NCBI RefSeq assembly: GCF_029277445.1
Contig: NZ_CP119569.1
Span: 62,001-126,000 of the forward strand
DNA: 64,000 bases
Direction: 5' to 3'
Origin: Pararhizobium qamdonense
Lineage (GTDB): Bacteria > Pseudomonadota > Alphaproteobacteria > Rhizobiales > Rhizobiaceae
How positions within the stretch are numbered: the first letter of the stretch is position 1; each line of letters starts with the position of its first letter. Position numbers and translations under genes: made by a program. The notes below the pieces were generated by a model, which was not told the DNA's origin, did no database searches, and saw only the letters and a list, made by a program, of their open reading frames with translations. Shown one piece after another: positions 35,618 through 44,931 of the stretch.

Positions 35618-36686
35618 TCAAATTGCCGACGCACCAAGCTGGCGACCGTAGGCAACGATTTCCCTGCCAACGACAATGCGATCAGCCTCAAACCGTTGCA
35701 GGGCGGCGGGAAGGTCAATCTCCGACGCGAGGCAGTTGCTTAACGCCATGACGTCCCCGGCTGCTTTCGACACGCCCATCGCAGTGTGCGGGCGCGCGAC
35801 GAAGGCGGCGTCACCGATCAGCACGATTGATCGCCCAATCATACGGGGTGCTTCGTAGTCGAAAATGCCCTGGACAGAAGGACTTGGCTCTGCCTCGACC
35901 GCCAGCGCGAATTGCGGCGGCAGCATCTGCGCGGCGTCAGTGCGCAAGGACTGCAGGCGCTCGTTCGACAAACCGCCGCGCGGCAGCGAGAAAGCATGCT
36001 TCCGGTGATCGAGGTCGGTGAACGTGCTGGCAAGTTCGGTTGGCTGCACCTTGCGAAACCAGACCCAGTTATAGCGGCGATCACCTCTACTCATTTCGCC
36101 CTTCGATCCCGGTACCAGATAGCCAAGCACATGGACCCCTGGTCTGACATGGAAGGCAAAGCGATCGACAAGCAGCTCCGCTGCCGCAGGAAGGCTGGTC
36201 TCAGGGATAAGTCCACGCCATGCGACATAACCCGCATAGCGGTTCTCATGATCCTGCGGATTGACCGCACGGCGCACCACGGAGCCGAGGCCATCGGCGC
36301 CGATGACAAGATCAGCAAGCTCCCGCGTCCCATCCTGGAAAACCAGCTGGGCGCCTTCGTTTCCGTCGAGCACATCGGCCACACCCCGGCCCAGTACATA
36401 GGTCTCCGGGGCGATACGCGATGCGACGGTCTCAAACAGGAAATCCCATGATATCTGTGTCTGGGGCATGTGCACGGTATGGGCGATACTGCCGTCGGAT
36501 TGAGATAGATGCGTTCCTTTGCCACCACGCCGACGCGCGCTACATGCTCGCAGCCGATCAGCCGGAGTAGATGCAGCAGGTCGTTCGCTCGTAGATGCGA
36601 ACATCGTGGCCGGCCTGCTGGAGCATGATGCCGGCGAACAGACCGGCGAGCGACCCGCCGACGATTCTGATACGGAGCTGTTTCAT
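35618..36686 (-). pseudogene. FAD-dependent monooxygenase, broken by an internal deletion and frameshift
   Basis: The gene starts at 36686 with MKQLRIRIVGGSLAGLFAGI, a perfect FAD-binding N-terminus, but this frame stops after about 42 codons. Homologous sequence resumes in a second frame (LLRLIGCEHVARVGVVAKER) and then in a third (SDGSIAHTVHMPQTQISW), which runs to the stop at 35618 and contains the second FAD motif IVLIGDAAFVARPHTAMG. The segment expected between YER and LLRLIG (about 20 residues) is missing. One deletion and one further frameshift have inactivated it, unless these are assembly errors. It is the second gene after an MFS transporter. Confidence 0.85.
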
Positions 36687-36696
36687 CGTCCCGCCC

Positions 36697-37920
36697 TCAT
36701 TGCCCGACAACCGTCGGCGAATGCCGACGGTGATGAAAGATTTTCACCGCGAAGGCTGCGATGCCAAGTGCCGCGCCCAGCAGGCTGACGAGGTGCCAGC
36801 CGCCCTGCCCCCACGCCAACGTCGCCAGGGCCGAGCCGGCCGCCCCACCGAGAAACATGCCGGTCATAAAGACGGTGTTGAGCCGGCTGCGCGCATCCGC
36901 ATCGAGCGCATAGATGAGATGCTGGTTAGAAATCAGCGCGCTCTGTGTGCCGAAATCGAGCACGATCACGCCGACAATCAAGGAAGCGATCGACGCCCAG
37001 GCGGCGAAGATCAGCCAGGCAACAATCGTGAGCGCCGCGCCGAGCCAGACCACAAAGTGAGGTCCCCGTTTGTCAGCAACCCTGCCTGCGAGAGGCGCTG
37101 CAAAGACACCCACCGCACCGACGATACCGAACAGACCTGCAACGTCCGCTCCCAGCTGGAACTTCGGCCCAGCGAGATAGAGCGCCAGGATTGTCCAGAA
37201 GGCGGTGAACGAAGCAAACAGAAATCCCTGGATGATGGTCGCAGCCCGTAATGCCGGATGACGTGTCCAGAGCTGACCGAGCGACCGGATCGCCTGATGA
37301 TAACGCAGGGTCGATGTGGGCCGGTGCTGGGGAAGGACTGCGAACATGAGACCTGCGGCTAGGAGGGCAAGCGGCACTCCGATCCAGAACATCTCACGCC
37401 AGCCGGCATGTTCGCCGACGAAGCCCGACAGGGTGCGGCTGAACAATATACCCGACAGCACCCCGGCCATTACCGTGCCGATCGTAGTGCCGCGCTTTTC
37501 CGGTGCTGCCAGCGATGCGGCAAATGGCACGATCTGTTGGGCGACCGTCGAGCAGGCTCCGACGATGACCGACGCCGCAACCAGCGTCCAGGCCGATGGT
37601 GCCAGTGCCGCAAGCGCCAGTGCCGCCGCCAACACCACGAACTGGCCGATAATCATTTTGCGCCGGTTCACCAGGTCGCCTAGCGGCAACAGCAAGAACA
37701 GCCCGAGCGCGTAGCCGAGCTGCGTTGCGGTCGGTACCATGCCGGTAATGGGCTGGTCGCCGAACTCACTCTCGATGATGCCGAGCATTGGCTGATTGTA
37801 ATAGATGTTGGCAACCGCAATGCCGCCAGCAACGGCCATTGCCAGAAGCGCCACCTGCCCAATTTCCCGACTACGAGCATCCGGCGCCATCCCGGCCTGT
37901 ATCGGTCCTGTCTTTTCCAT
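36697..37920 (-). CDS. MFS transporter (drug/metabolite efflux type)
   Basis: A 407-residue major facilitator protein with about 12 transmembrane helices. The cytoplasmic loop after helix 2 reads LGDLVNRRKMI, the family motif-A-like signature, and PFAASLAAPEKRGTTIGTVMAG follows in the helix 4-5 region. It lies 10 bases upstream of the broken monooxygenase and divergent from the molybdopterin enzyme. Export of a toxic compound is likely. Confidence 0.9.
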   Translation of the reverse strand: MEKTGPIQAGMAPDARSREIGQVALLAMAVAGGIAVANIYYNQPMLGIIESEFGDQPITGMVPTATQLGYALGLFLLLPLGDLVNRRKMIIGQFVVLAAALALAALAPSAWTLVAASVIVGACSTVAQQIVPFAASLAAPEKRGTTIGTVMAGVLSGILFSRTLSGFVGEHAGWREMFWIGVPLALLAAGLMFAVLPQHRPTSTLRYHQAIRSLGQLWTRHPALRAATIIQGFLFASFTAFWTILALYLAGPKFQLGADVAGLFGIVGAVGVFAAPLAGRVADKRGPHFVVWLGAALTIVAWLIFAAWASIASLIVGVIVLDFGTQSALISNQHLIYALDADARSRLNTVFMTGMFLGGAAGSALATLAWGQGGWHLVSLLGAALGIAAFAVKIFHHRRHSPTVVGQ

Positions 37921-37991
37921 GATCCTGCTCCATTTCCAATCCTGATCTGTGCAGACGGTATGCCGGATGGCGGTGCAGGCACATTCAATGG

Positions 37992-38007
37992 AGGTCTATC
38001 AGGACCT
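37992..38007. promoter_or_regulatory. Inverted repeat AGGTC-N6-GACCT in a divergent promoter region
   Basis: Arms at 37992-37996 and 38003-38007 lie between the divergent MFS and molybdopterin-enzyme genes; GGTCTA recurs at about 38015. No regulator gene is adjacent. A possible operator, read from the repeat alone. Confidence 0.35.
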
Positions 38008-38077
38008 ATACATCGGTCTAGGTTAGCATCGATGCGTTGGATGTTAGATTTGCCGAAACACGTTGAAGGGATTTGCG

Positions 38078-40363
38078 ATGAGCGAGAAGCGGCCGGATGG
38101 GATTGAAAGCTATACGGCGCCAGCCGGCGGCTGGGGCGCACTCAAGGCTGTTGCCAAAACCCTTGCGCACCAGCAGATCATTGCCGAGGGTGCTGTGACA
38201 CTGTTGAAGGCCAACCGGCCCAACGGTTTCGATTGTCCCGGTTGCGCCTGGCCGGACCCCAAGCACACAAGTTCTTTTGAGTTCTGCGAGAATGGCGCCA
38301 AGGCGATTACCTGGGAATCGACGGCCAAGCGCGTCGGCCCCGATTTCTTCACCGCTCATACAGTCACCGACCTCTGGCAGTGGACCGACCACAAGCTTGA
38401 AGACCAGGGCCGTCTGACACATCCACTGATCTACGATCAGGCGAGTGACCGCTATGTGCCGATCGAATGGGAAGCCGCATTCGCCCGTATTGCCTCAGGA
38501 CTGAACAGCCTGCCCAGCCCTGACATGGCCGAGTTCTACACCTCCGGCCGCGCGTCGAACGAGGCTGCCTTCCTCTTCCAGCTGTTTGTACGCGCCTACG
38601 GTACCAACAATTTTCCCGACTGTTCCAACATGTGCCACGAGGCGACCAGCGTCGGCTTGCCGCTGTCGATCGGCGTGGGCAAGGGAACGGTGACCCTTGA
38701 AGATTTCGACCATGTCGACGCGATTTTCTCTTTCGGACACAATCCCGGCACCAACCATCCCCGCATGATGACCACACTTCACGACGCGTCGCGCCGGGGC
38801 GTGCCCATCGTCGTCTTCAATCCGCTCAAGGAGCGCGCGCTGGAGCGGTTTGCGGCGCCGCAGGATCCGGTCGAAATGGCGACAATGTCCTCGACACCGA
38901 TCGCGTCCGCCTATCATCAGGTTCGCACCGGCGGCGATCTTGCCGCGCTCAAGGGGCTGATGAAGCGCATCTTCGAACGCGACGCGGACGATATCGCCAT
39001 AGGTGGTCCGGGCGTGCTCGACCGCGAATTCATCGACGCCCATACGATCGGGCTCGATACGCTGAAAGCCGATGTCGAGCAGACCGAATGGCCTGAGATC
39101 ATCGAAAAGTCCGGTCTGTCGCTTGAAGCGCTGGACAGCGCCGTCGACGTCTACCTCAAAGCGAAGAACGTCATCCTCTGCTACGGCATGGGCATTACCC
39201 AACACGCCAATGGCACGGCCAACGTACAGCAACTCGCCAATTTCCTGATGCTGCGCGGCAATATAGGCCGGCCGGGCGCCGGTATCTGCCCCTTGCGCGG
39301 CCATTCCAATGTTCAGGGCGACCGGACCGTCGGCATTACTGAAATCCCCAATGCGGCTCTCTTGGATGGCATGGAGAAAGCCTTCGGTTTTCGACCGCCT
39401 GCGGAAAAGGGCCACAACGCCGTGGAGGCAATCGAAGCGATTAGCTACGGCAGGTCGAAAGCGCTTATCTGCCTTGGCGGCAACCTCGCCGTCGCCATGT
39501 CGGATCCGGAAGCCACATTCGCAGGAATGCGGAAGCTCGATCTGGCCGTCCACCTCGCGACAAAGCTCAATCGCTCGCATCTGCTTCTGGCAAAGACGTC
39601 GATCATCCTTCCGGTGCTGGGCCGGACGGATCTGGACATTCAGGCAACGGGGCGCCAGTCCGTCACGGTGGAAGATTCTATGTCGATGGTGCATGCGTCG
39701 CGGGGATTCCTTAAACCGCCAAGCGATCAGTTGCGCTCGGAGCCGTGGATCGTCGCCAGCATGGCCAGGGCGACGCTCGGCGATCGGTACGGCATCGACT
39801 GGGAGGGTATGGCTGGCGATTACGGCCTGATCCGTGACAAGATCGAGATCGTCTTTCCAGACTTCCATGACTTCAATACGCGCGTGAAAACGCCTGGCGG
39901 CTTTCGCCTTACTGTCGCAGCGTCGGACCGGGTGTGGAATACACCGTCCGGCAAGGCCGAATTTCTTATCGCCCCTGGTCTTGATGAGGACGCCCGTTTG
40001 CGGGACCCCGATGCTCTCGTGCTGACCACATTGCGCAGTCACGACCAGTACAACACCACCATATACGGCCTCGACGACCGCTATCGGGGTGTTTTCGGCC
40101 GCCGCGATGTGATCTTCATGAACCGATACGACCTGGAAACGCGCGGTCTTGCCGACGGCGACCTGATCGACATCGAAGCGATTTCGGAAACTGGTGCAAA
40201 AACCGTGGCCAGGTTTACTGCTGTTGTCTATGATATTCCGCCCGGCTCGGTGGCCGGATATTACCCCGAGATGAACCAGGTCATTGCACTGGCGGATTAC
40301 GACAGAAAATCTGGAACGCCCGCATATAAGGGCGTTCCAGTGAGGATACGCGGATCCGCATGA
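38078..40363 (+). CDS. FdhF/YdeP-family molybdopterin oxidoreductase
   Basis: A 761-residue bis-MGD oxidoreductase alpha-subunit-like protein of the YdeP type (normal length about 760). An N-terminal cysteine cluster (DCPGCAWPDPK, then FEFCENGAK) fits a [4Fe-4S] site, GRASNEAAFLFQLFVRAYGTN and NMCHEATSVGLP are molybdopterin-binding signatures, and QLANFLMLRGNIGRPGAG and LRGHSNVQGDRT follow. The C-terminal dinucleotide-binding domain starts near LVLTTLRSHDQYNTT. The start at 38078 has a GAAGGG box. E. coli YdeP is linked to acid resistance, but the reaction is unknown. No fdhD or electron-transfer partner is adjacent. Confidence 0.9.
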   Translation: MSEKRPDGIESYTAPAGGWGALKAVAKTLAHQQIIAEGAVTLLKANRPNGFDCPGCAWPDPKHTSSFEFCENGAKAITWESTAKRVGPDFFTAHTVTDLWQWTDHKLEDQGRLTHPLIYDQASDRYVPIEWEAAFARIASGLNSLPSPDMAEFYTSGRASNEAAFLFQLFVRAYGTNNFPDCSNMCHEATSVGLPLSIGVGKGTVTLEDFDHVDAIFSFGHNPGTNHPRMMTTLHDASRRGVPIVVFNPLKERALERFAAPQDPVEMATMSSTPIASAYHQVRTGGDLAALKGLMKRIFERDADDIAIGGPGVLDREFIDAHTIGLDTLKADVEQTEWPEIIEKSGLSLEALDSAVDVYLKAKNVILCYGMGITQHANGTANVQQLANFLMLRGNIGRPGAGICPLRGHSNVQGDRTVGITEIPNAALLDGMEKAFGFRPPAEKGHNAVEAIEAISYGRSKALICLGGNLAVAMSDPEATFAGMRKLDLAVHLATKLNRSHLLLAKTSIILPVLGRTDLDIQATGRQSVTVEDSMSMVHASRGFLKPPSDQLRSEPWIVASMARATLGDRYGIDWEGMAGDYGLIRDKIEIVFPDFHDFNTRVKTPGGFRLTVAASDRVWNTPSGKAEFLIAPGLDEDARLRDPDALVLTTLRSHDQYNTTIYGLDDRYRGVFGRRDVIFMNRYDLETRGLADGDLIDIEAISETGAKTVARFTAVVYDIPPGSVAGYYPEMNQVIALADYDRKSGTPAYKGVPVRIRGSA

Positions 40364-40726
40364 GACGCCTGGCCGCATGGTCGGGATCGCAAGTTGTCGT
40401 GAAGGACAGACGGCGGACCATCTCGGCTTCGTTCACATTGCCTGCTTTCGAACTTAGTTGCCTTGAAGGTATTCGAACCTACGACCTGCCGACAAGTTCC
40501 GCTAAGTGACTGAAACGTCTTTCCTTTCAGGAATACGAAATGGCGGCTCAGCGTAGCCTGGTTATGAACTTTCGATCGGATTCGTCCCAGTGAACCCAGC
40601 AGCCAAATTAACGGTTTCCCAAGTCGAAAGCTCTGAATGCGAAGTAGTTCAAAATGGTTAGAATAACGACTTCATTCTTTAAGATCTCAGAGGTACGAGC
40701 CAGGGATATCAAACAAGGGGGTGGTC
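40364..40726. other. Gene-free stretch after the molybdopterin enzyme
   Basis: About 360 bases with no recognisable coding sequence, hairpin or repeat. The AT content rises towards the following small gene, whose promoter is presumably here. Confidence 0.5.
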
Positions 40727-41005
40727 ATGGGATGGTTTCTTGGGTTGGTCGCCTCACTAACGGTTTTGGCATTAGCTTGGGGTAAATTTAGTGCCAATTC
40801 GTCTTCAACGGTTGCTGGAATGGTAGACGAAACTTGGCCGTCTGAGAGGCGAAAGCTTGAAGAGAACGCGCAGGCAACACCCACCTTCAAAGAGAAATTT
40901 TGGCTTGTTGCCAGCCTGTTCTGGATGACCTTGTCCGGAGTTTTCGCCTTGCTTTGCACCAGTCAGTTGTTGGCCTTTAAATATCCGTTCCTATCCATTT
41001 GGTAG
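40727..41005 (+). CDS. Small two-helix membrane protein
   Basis: A 92-residue protein with a hydrophobic N-terminal helix (GWFLGLVASLTVLALAWG), a charged middle (TWPSERRKLEENAQA) and a second helix (FWLVASLFWMTLSGVFALLC). AAGGGGG precedes the ATG. No family recognised. It sits at the left edge of the island of decayed mobile fragments. Confidence 0.55.
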   Translation: MGWFLGLVASLTVLALAWGKFSANSSSTVAGMVDETWPSERRKLEENAQATPTFKEKFWLVASLFWMTLSGVFALLCTSQLLAFKYPFLSIW

Positions 41006-41021
41006 GATCCAGAACCGTTGT

Positions 41022-41110
41022 TGGCTCCGGTGGCCTTCGCCGCTCCGAGATTGTCGGCCTCGATCTCAAGGCGGACTAAACCAAAGATGGACGCGGCTGG
41101 ATCGAGATCC
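41022..41110 (+). pseudogene. Remnant of a tyrosine-recombinase (integrase) gene
   Basis: The plus strand reads GSGGLRRSEIVGLDLKAD, an in-frame TAA, then TKDGRGWIEI. The first block is the conserved catalytic-arginine box of phage-type integrases found on rhizobial plasmids, and the second the strand that follows it. Nothing else of the gene remains and the frame is interrupted, so this is a scar of an earlier integrase at the left border of the defence island. Confidence 0.75.
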
Positions 41111-41178
41111 GCTATGTTTCGGCGTGGTGTTTCGCCCAACCATCATCGCCGACGGTTGATCCCAGCCGTACCGGCGAA

Positions 41179-41365
41179 CTAGACATCAAGATCTGAAGGC
41201 AAGACGTTGAAGTCGCCAACCAGCGCGACCGGAACTTCGAGTTTCATCAGTTCCGCCGCATAGGCGCTGAGACGGTGGAACCAACGCAGGTTGTAATCGA
41301 ACTTGGGGCCGGGCACTGGGTTGCCGCTGGGCAAATAGAGGCAGCCAAGGTGCAGCCCCGCCTAC
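41179..41365 (-). pseudogene. xthA: Fragment of an exodeoxyribonuclease III (xth) gene
   Basis: The minus strand, ending at a TAG at 41179, encodes GCLYLPSGNPVPGPKFDYNL, then RWFHRLSAYAAELM and VALVGDFNVLPSDLDV. LPSGNP...KFDYNL and GDFNV are diagnostic of ExoIII/AP endonucleases of the EEP fold, the latter holding catalytic D and N. Only about 60 of some 265 residues remain, so it is a dead fragment, probably of a plasmid-borne xth copy truncated by insertion of the adjacent island. Confidence 0.8.
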
Positions 41366-41504
41366 GCCCGCATGACCAGAGCTGAATGCTCAAGACATTC
41401 CGGTGGATAATGAGGAAATGCTTTCACCGAGCGCGCCATTAAGTTGCAGCCGCATGCAACCTCGTTATACCTTGCGCCAGAGTTCTATTTCCAAGGAAAT
41501 TCAG

Positions 41505-42851
41505 TTGCCAGCTGTATTTGTCCATCTTTCAGACATTCACTTTGGTCAGGAAAAGAAGGGCGGCGCTAGAGCTGCCAACGACGATGCGCGTAGAAAGCTT
41601 ATGGGTGATGCTGCAAGCGTTGTAGCAGGGCTTCCGAGCAGAAAAGCAACCGGAATTATTGTCACCGGAGATATCGCGTACGCCGGGAAGGCGCACGAGT
41701 ACGATGAAGCCGGAAGATGGCTGGATCAGCTCGCCGAAAGCGTTGGCTGTGAGCCATCCACCGTTCAGGTGATACCTGGCAACCATGACATCGATCGCGA
41801 CAAGATCACAGGCGCAGCCGAGTGGATGCTAACTACCATCCACGATGAAGGCGAGGAAAAGCTTGAGGCCTTTCTCGGGAATCCGATGGACCGCGAAGTG
41901 CTCTATTCTCGTTTTGAAGGCTATTTGCCATTTGCAAAAGCCTACCGGTGCCCCCTGGACTGCGAAGGTCACAATAGCGCTGATCGCCGTGTTGAGCTGG
42001 CTGAAGGCCGTGCCATTAGATTTGTGCGGCTAAACTCTGCCCTCATATGTACAAAGGGACGAGACGAAGAGGGCAAGCTCCTGCTGGGCCAACGTCAAAG
42101 AATCTTGGAAGAGAGCGTGGGGGAAGAACTCATCGTCCTCGTTCATCACCCGCTCAACTGGATATCCGATAGTGATGACATGCGTAAATTTCTCCATGGG
42201 AGGGCTCGCGTATGCATGTCGGGGCATGAGCATCTCGCCGCGGTTGACGTTGAAGAGGTTGAGCCAGGCTGCGACATCTTGATGATTGCCTCCGGCGCAA
42301 CAACCCCGGACCTAGTTGATGATGTCTACACATACGCCTACAACGTCATCGAGTTTGACTGGGACGAACCGACCGACTCCCTAGCCGTCACTATCCACCC
42401 GCGGCGGTGGAACGATGGAATGAAAAGGTTCGAGGCAGATGAAGGACGCCTCGGCGGACGTGACGCTCGTTTCGTGCTAGGATCGCCTTATTTCCGTCAA
42501 GGTGAAACGCCGGAGAAACGTGCGGATATCCTCCCCTCGCCACCGCAATCACCTGAGGTCGAGATCATGGTATCGCAGGAGGAGGTAGCTTTGGCCACCG
42601 ACATCAAGATTGACGAAAGCGAATATCAGAATCTCTATCTTCGCTTCTTCAGAGATTTAGCGGAGGGAGATCGCCTTCGCATTCTTGTAGACTTAGGGGC
42701 AATTCCGGCCGGCTTGAACGTAAATTTCAATCATGAAACTGAAAGCCGCCTTTTGCGGAATATTGTTAAGGCCGGTCGATTTGATGATCTGAAAAATACA
42801 GTCCGCGACGCTTTGCGGGGGCATATGGGAACCACGGGGAAAGAAGCATGA
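41505..42851 (+). CDS. Calcineurin-like metallophosphoesterase with effector-associated-like C-terminal domain
   Basis: A 448-residue protein. All five metallophosphoesterase motifs are present: FVHLSDIHFG, IIVTGDIAYAG, VIPGNHDID, IVLVHHPLNW and CMSGHEH. The last about 70 residues (from LYLRFFRDLAEGDRLRILVD to NIVKAGRFDDLKNTVRDAL) form a small helical unit resembling the effector-associated domains that tether effectors in bacterial conflict systems. I prefer a TTG start at 41505 because AAGGAA lies 6 bases upstream; the frame extends to a GTG at 41403. Its stop overlaps the next start by 4 bases, opening a five-gene operon. It is the likely effector, cutting a nucleotide or nucleic acid. Confidence 0.88.
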   Translation: MPAVFVHLSDIHFGQEKKGGARAANDDARRKLMGDAASVVAGLPSRKATGIIVTGDIAYAGKAHEYDEAGRWLDQLAESVGCEPSTVQVIPGNHDIDRDKITGAAEWMLTTIHDEGEEKLEAFLGNPMDREVLYSRFEGYLPFAKAYRCPLDCEGHNSADRRVELAEGRAIRFVRLNSALICTKGRDEEGKLLLGQRQRILEESVGEELIVLVHHPLNWISDSDDMRKFLHGRARVCMSGHEHLAAVDVEEVEPGCDILMIASGATTPDLVDDVYTYAYNVIEFDWDEPTDSLAVTIHPRRWNDGMKRFEADEGRLGGRDARFVLGSPYFRQGETPEKRADILPSPPQSPEVEIMVSQEEVALATDIKIDESEYQNLYLRFFRDLAEGDRLRILVDLGAIPAGLNVNFNHETESRLLRNIVKAGRFDDLKNTVRDALRGHMGTTGKEA

Positions 42852-43882
42852 GCAGTATGGCAGAGTATGCCCGGATCTTGGGCACCGGAGTAGACGACGA
42901 TTGGGTCGTCAAACGGAAGCAAGCCGCCGCCAAAATTACTGAATGGTATCGCGGCTTGACCACTTTGGATGCTCTCACAGCTGCATCCGCATTGTCCTCA
43001 GCGATCTTAGAGACTTACTCCTTACCAAATCAGCTCGCTATAAAAGGTGAAGCGACAATACAGGAGTATGCTCCATCCTTCCTACGGGACGGTGAAAACG
43101 GGGATCTAGAAATTCTTGTCGTCATGCTCTCGGCCGCGGTGGACCTAGTTAGCGAAGAAAGTAGCAATGGCGGTTGGAATGCTCAACAAGCGCTCGCAGC
43201 CGGTTTATGGTCGGCCTTATGGTTTCAAATACCAGTGACTCAAGCGAAACTGGAGAAATTACGAACGGACTTGCTTAGGGCAAGTCGAGACCATGTCCTT
43301 GCAGTAGCAAATTCGTCTCGCTCGCGACGAGATGTCCCACAAGTCGGACCAGTGAACATTGGACAGGACTCCCCCTCTGGACAGAAAGTCAATACAGCCT
43401 TTGCAAAAGCAGTACAGCCTCTGCTTGACGCCCTGCTGGAGAACGCAGCTTTGGATCGAGAAGAGCTCGACTTTGCTTGGTGGCTTTTGTCAGATCGGAG
43501 CGACACGTTAGACAGGCCATTCAGGCAATTTGAGAACGGACCCAGAGCTGTCATTACTGGATTTGACGCTGCTCTCCGCTTAAAAAAGCTTCCGGCCGAC
43601 GCGCACCGCCACATGGTTCAGCGCAATATCGAGGACGATGGTGAGATGTCGTTCGATGAGATTTTGAACGCGTTCGGTTCGGATCAAGCAAAAATTGCAT
43701 CCATTGTTAAATCACCCCTAGAGAACCTGACTTCAGTATTTCCTTTGCTCGCCTCAATTCAAACTGGAAAAACTACCAAACTAATTGCCGGCCAAAAATT
43801 TGGAGCGAGAGAGTGGGCCGCCAAATCGCTTCTTGAGAATGCGATTTATCAGCTGCAGTTCTCTTCTGTGAAAATGCTATGA
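42848..43882 (+). CDS. GASH-type all-helical GTPase-system protein
   Basis: A 344-residue, mostly helical protein matching the layout of the GTPase-associated system helical (GASH) family. It has an N-terminal YARILGTGVDDDWVVKRKQAA segment, a central helical block, and FDFAWWLLSD-type content around residue 218 (EELDFAWWLLSDRSD). It has no catalytic motif. Partners in such systems are two double-GTPase proteins and GAP1, exactly the genes that follow. It overlaps both neighbours by 4 bases (ATGA). It is probably a scaffold joining the effector to the GTPases; the assignment rests on order and overall pattern. Confidence 0.8.
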   Translation: MSSMAEYARILGTGVDDDWVVKRKQAAAKITEWYRGLTTLDALTAASALSSAILETYSLPNQLAIKGEATIQEYAPSFLRDGENGDLEILVVMLSAAVDLVSEESSNGGWNAQQALAAGLWSALWFQIPVTQAKLEKLRTDLLRASRDHVLAVANSSRSRRDVPQVGPVNIGQDSPSGQKVNTAFAKAVQPLLDALLENAALDREELDFAWWLLSDRSDTLDRPFRQFENGPRAVITGFDAALRLKKLPADAHRHMVQRNIEDDGEMSFDEILNAFGSDQAKIASIVKSPLENLTSVFPLLASIQTGKTTKLIAGQKFGAREWAAKSLLENAIYQLQFSSVKML

Positions 43883-44931
43883 CGGAAACGGTTTGCGCAG
43901 ACACGGAGTGCTCGTTCAGCCTGACCGGGGTATGCGCCCGGAGTTACAGCGATCCGGAGGAATGTCCATACAGGAACGGCACCGGTGGTCAGCTGAATGA
44001 AAAAGCTGGAGGATCGTCGGCGGGAAGAATGGTGCAAAGCGTCGGGGATGGCAACGTAGTCACAACAATTGGTGAGCCAGTCCTTTCCGCCCCCGTAGTC
44101 GACCCGAGTTTGCCAAGAAGCGGCACATTGGGCTCACGAGACTTAGATCTCCTGATGCGGGACCGTTATGTCAATTTGATAGGCATTGTCGGATTACCGG
44201 ACGCAGGAAAAACTGCCTGCATTGCTAGCCTCTATTTACTTCTAGCGCATGGAATGCTGGATGGCTTCACCTATGCCAACAGTAAAACGCTGATCGCCCT
44301 CGACGAAATTTCGCGAGGCGCTCGTCGATGGAATAACGGTTATCCGGAACAGATGACACTACACACCGAGCTGGCCGATGACCGTCAGGCAGGCTTTCTC
44401 CATCTCAGACTTTTACGGGAAGCCGACTCAAAGAAAATAGATATTGTCGTCCCGGATCTTCCTGGTGAGTGGTCAAGGCAGCTGATCACGCATGCAGATT
44501 CCGACCGTTTTAGCTTTCTTGGATCGGCCGAAGTCCTTTGGGTCATGGTCAACGGGCGTGACTTCTATCAAAGCGCGACGCGGCAAGCAGCCATACACGA
44601 TACGACCAATTTGATAGAGCGCCTCTCAGAGCTTTTGAAAAACGCTCGCCCGCGGCTTATACTGGTATCCACTTGGCGCGATATTTCGGACTTCCCAAGA
44701 GATGCGTTCGATCGAATTGAGGCTTATGCGAAGCCATTAGGTTTTGATGTAGAGCTTGCTTCCATTGCGTCTTTCTCTGAGAATGACGCAGTCAGGCCGG
44801 GCATCGGCATTTCGGAGCTAATCGTCGCGTCCTTGACCGCTGGTTCGAAACGGGAAAACCCGTGGCCTCACTCCGAAAGCCTTCCGAACCCGTCAGAGCG
44901 CTTGTATTTGGACTTTCGGAGGCAAGCATGA
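43879..44931 (+). CDS. Double-GTPase-type GTPase with N-terminal cysteine cluster (DO-GTPase2-like)
   Basis: A 350-residue P-loop GTPase. Four N-terminal cysteines (C6, C11, C19, C29) could bind zinc. After a flexible linker the G-domain begins with Walker A GLPDAGKT (about residues 105-112) and has a switch-II-like IVVPDLPGEWS, with the G of DxxG, and a guanine-specificity region near LVSTWRDISD that lacks a canonical NKxD. This matches the TRAFAC-clade double-GTPase 2 family. Walker A spelled PDAGKT/PDSGKT is shared with the next gene, as expected for a cooperating pair. Confidence 0.82.
   Translation: MTETVCADTECSFSLTGVCARSYSDPEECPYRNGTGGQLNEKAGGSSAGRMVQSVGDGNVVTTIGEPVLSAPVVDPSLPRSGTLGSRDLDLLMRDRYVNLIGIVGLPDAGKTACIASLYLLLAHGMLDGFTYANSKTLIALDEISRGARRWNNGYPEQMTLHTELADDRQAGFLHLRLLREADSKKIDIVVPDLPGEWSRQLITHADSDRFSFLGSAEVLWVMVNGRDFYQSATRQAAIHDTTNLIERLSELLKNARPRLILVSTWRDISDFPRDAFDRIEAYAKPLGFDVELASIASFSENDAVRPGIGISELIVASLTAGSKRENPWPHSESLPNPSERLYLDFRRQA

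Noticed and set aside
38495..40378. 627-codon minus-strand open frame opposite the molybdopterin enzyme
   Set aside because: High-GC shadow frame; the plus-strand protein has full-length family signatures.
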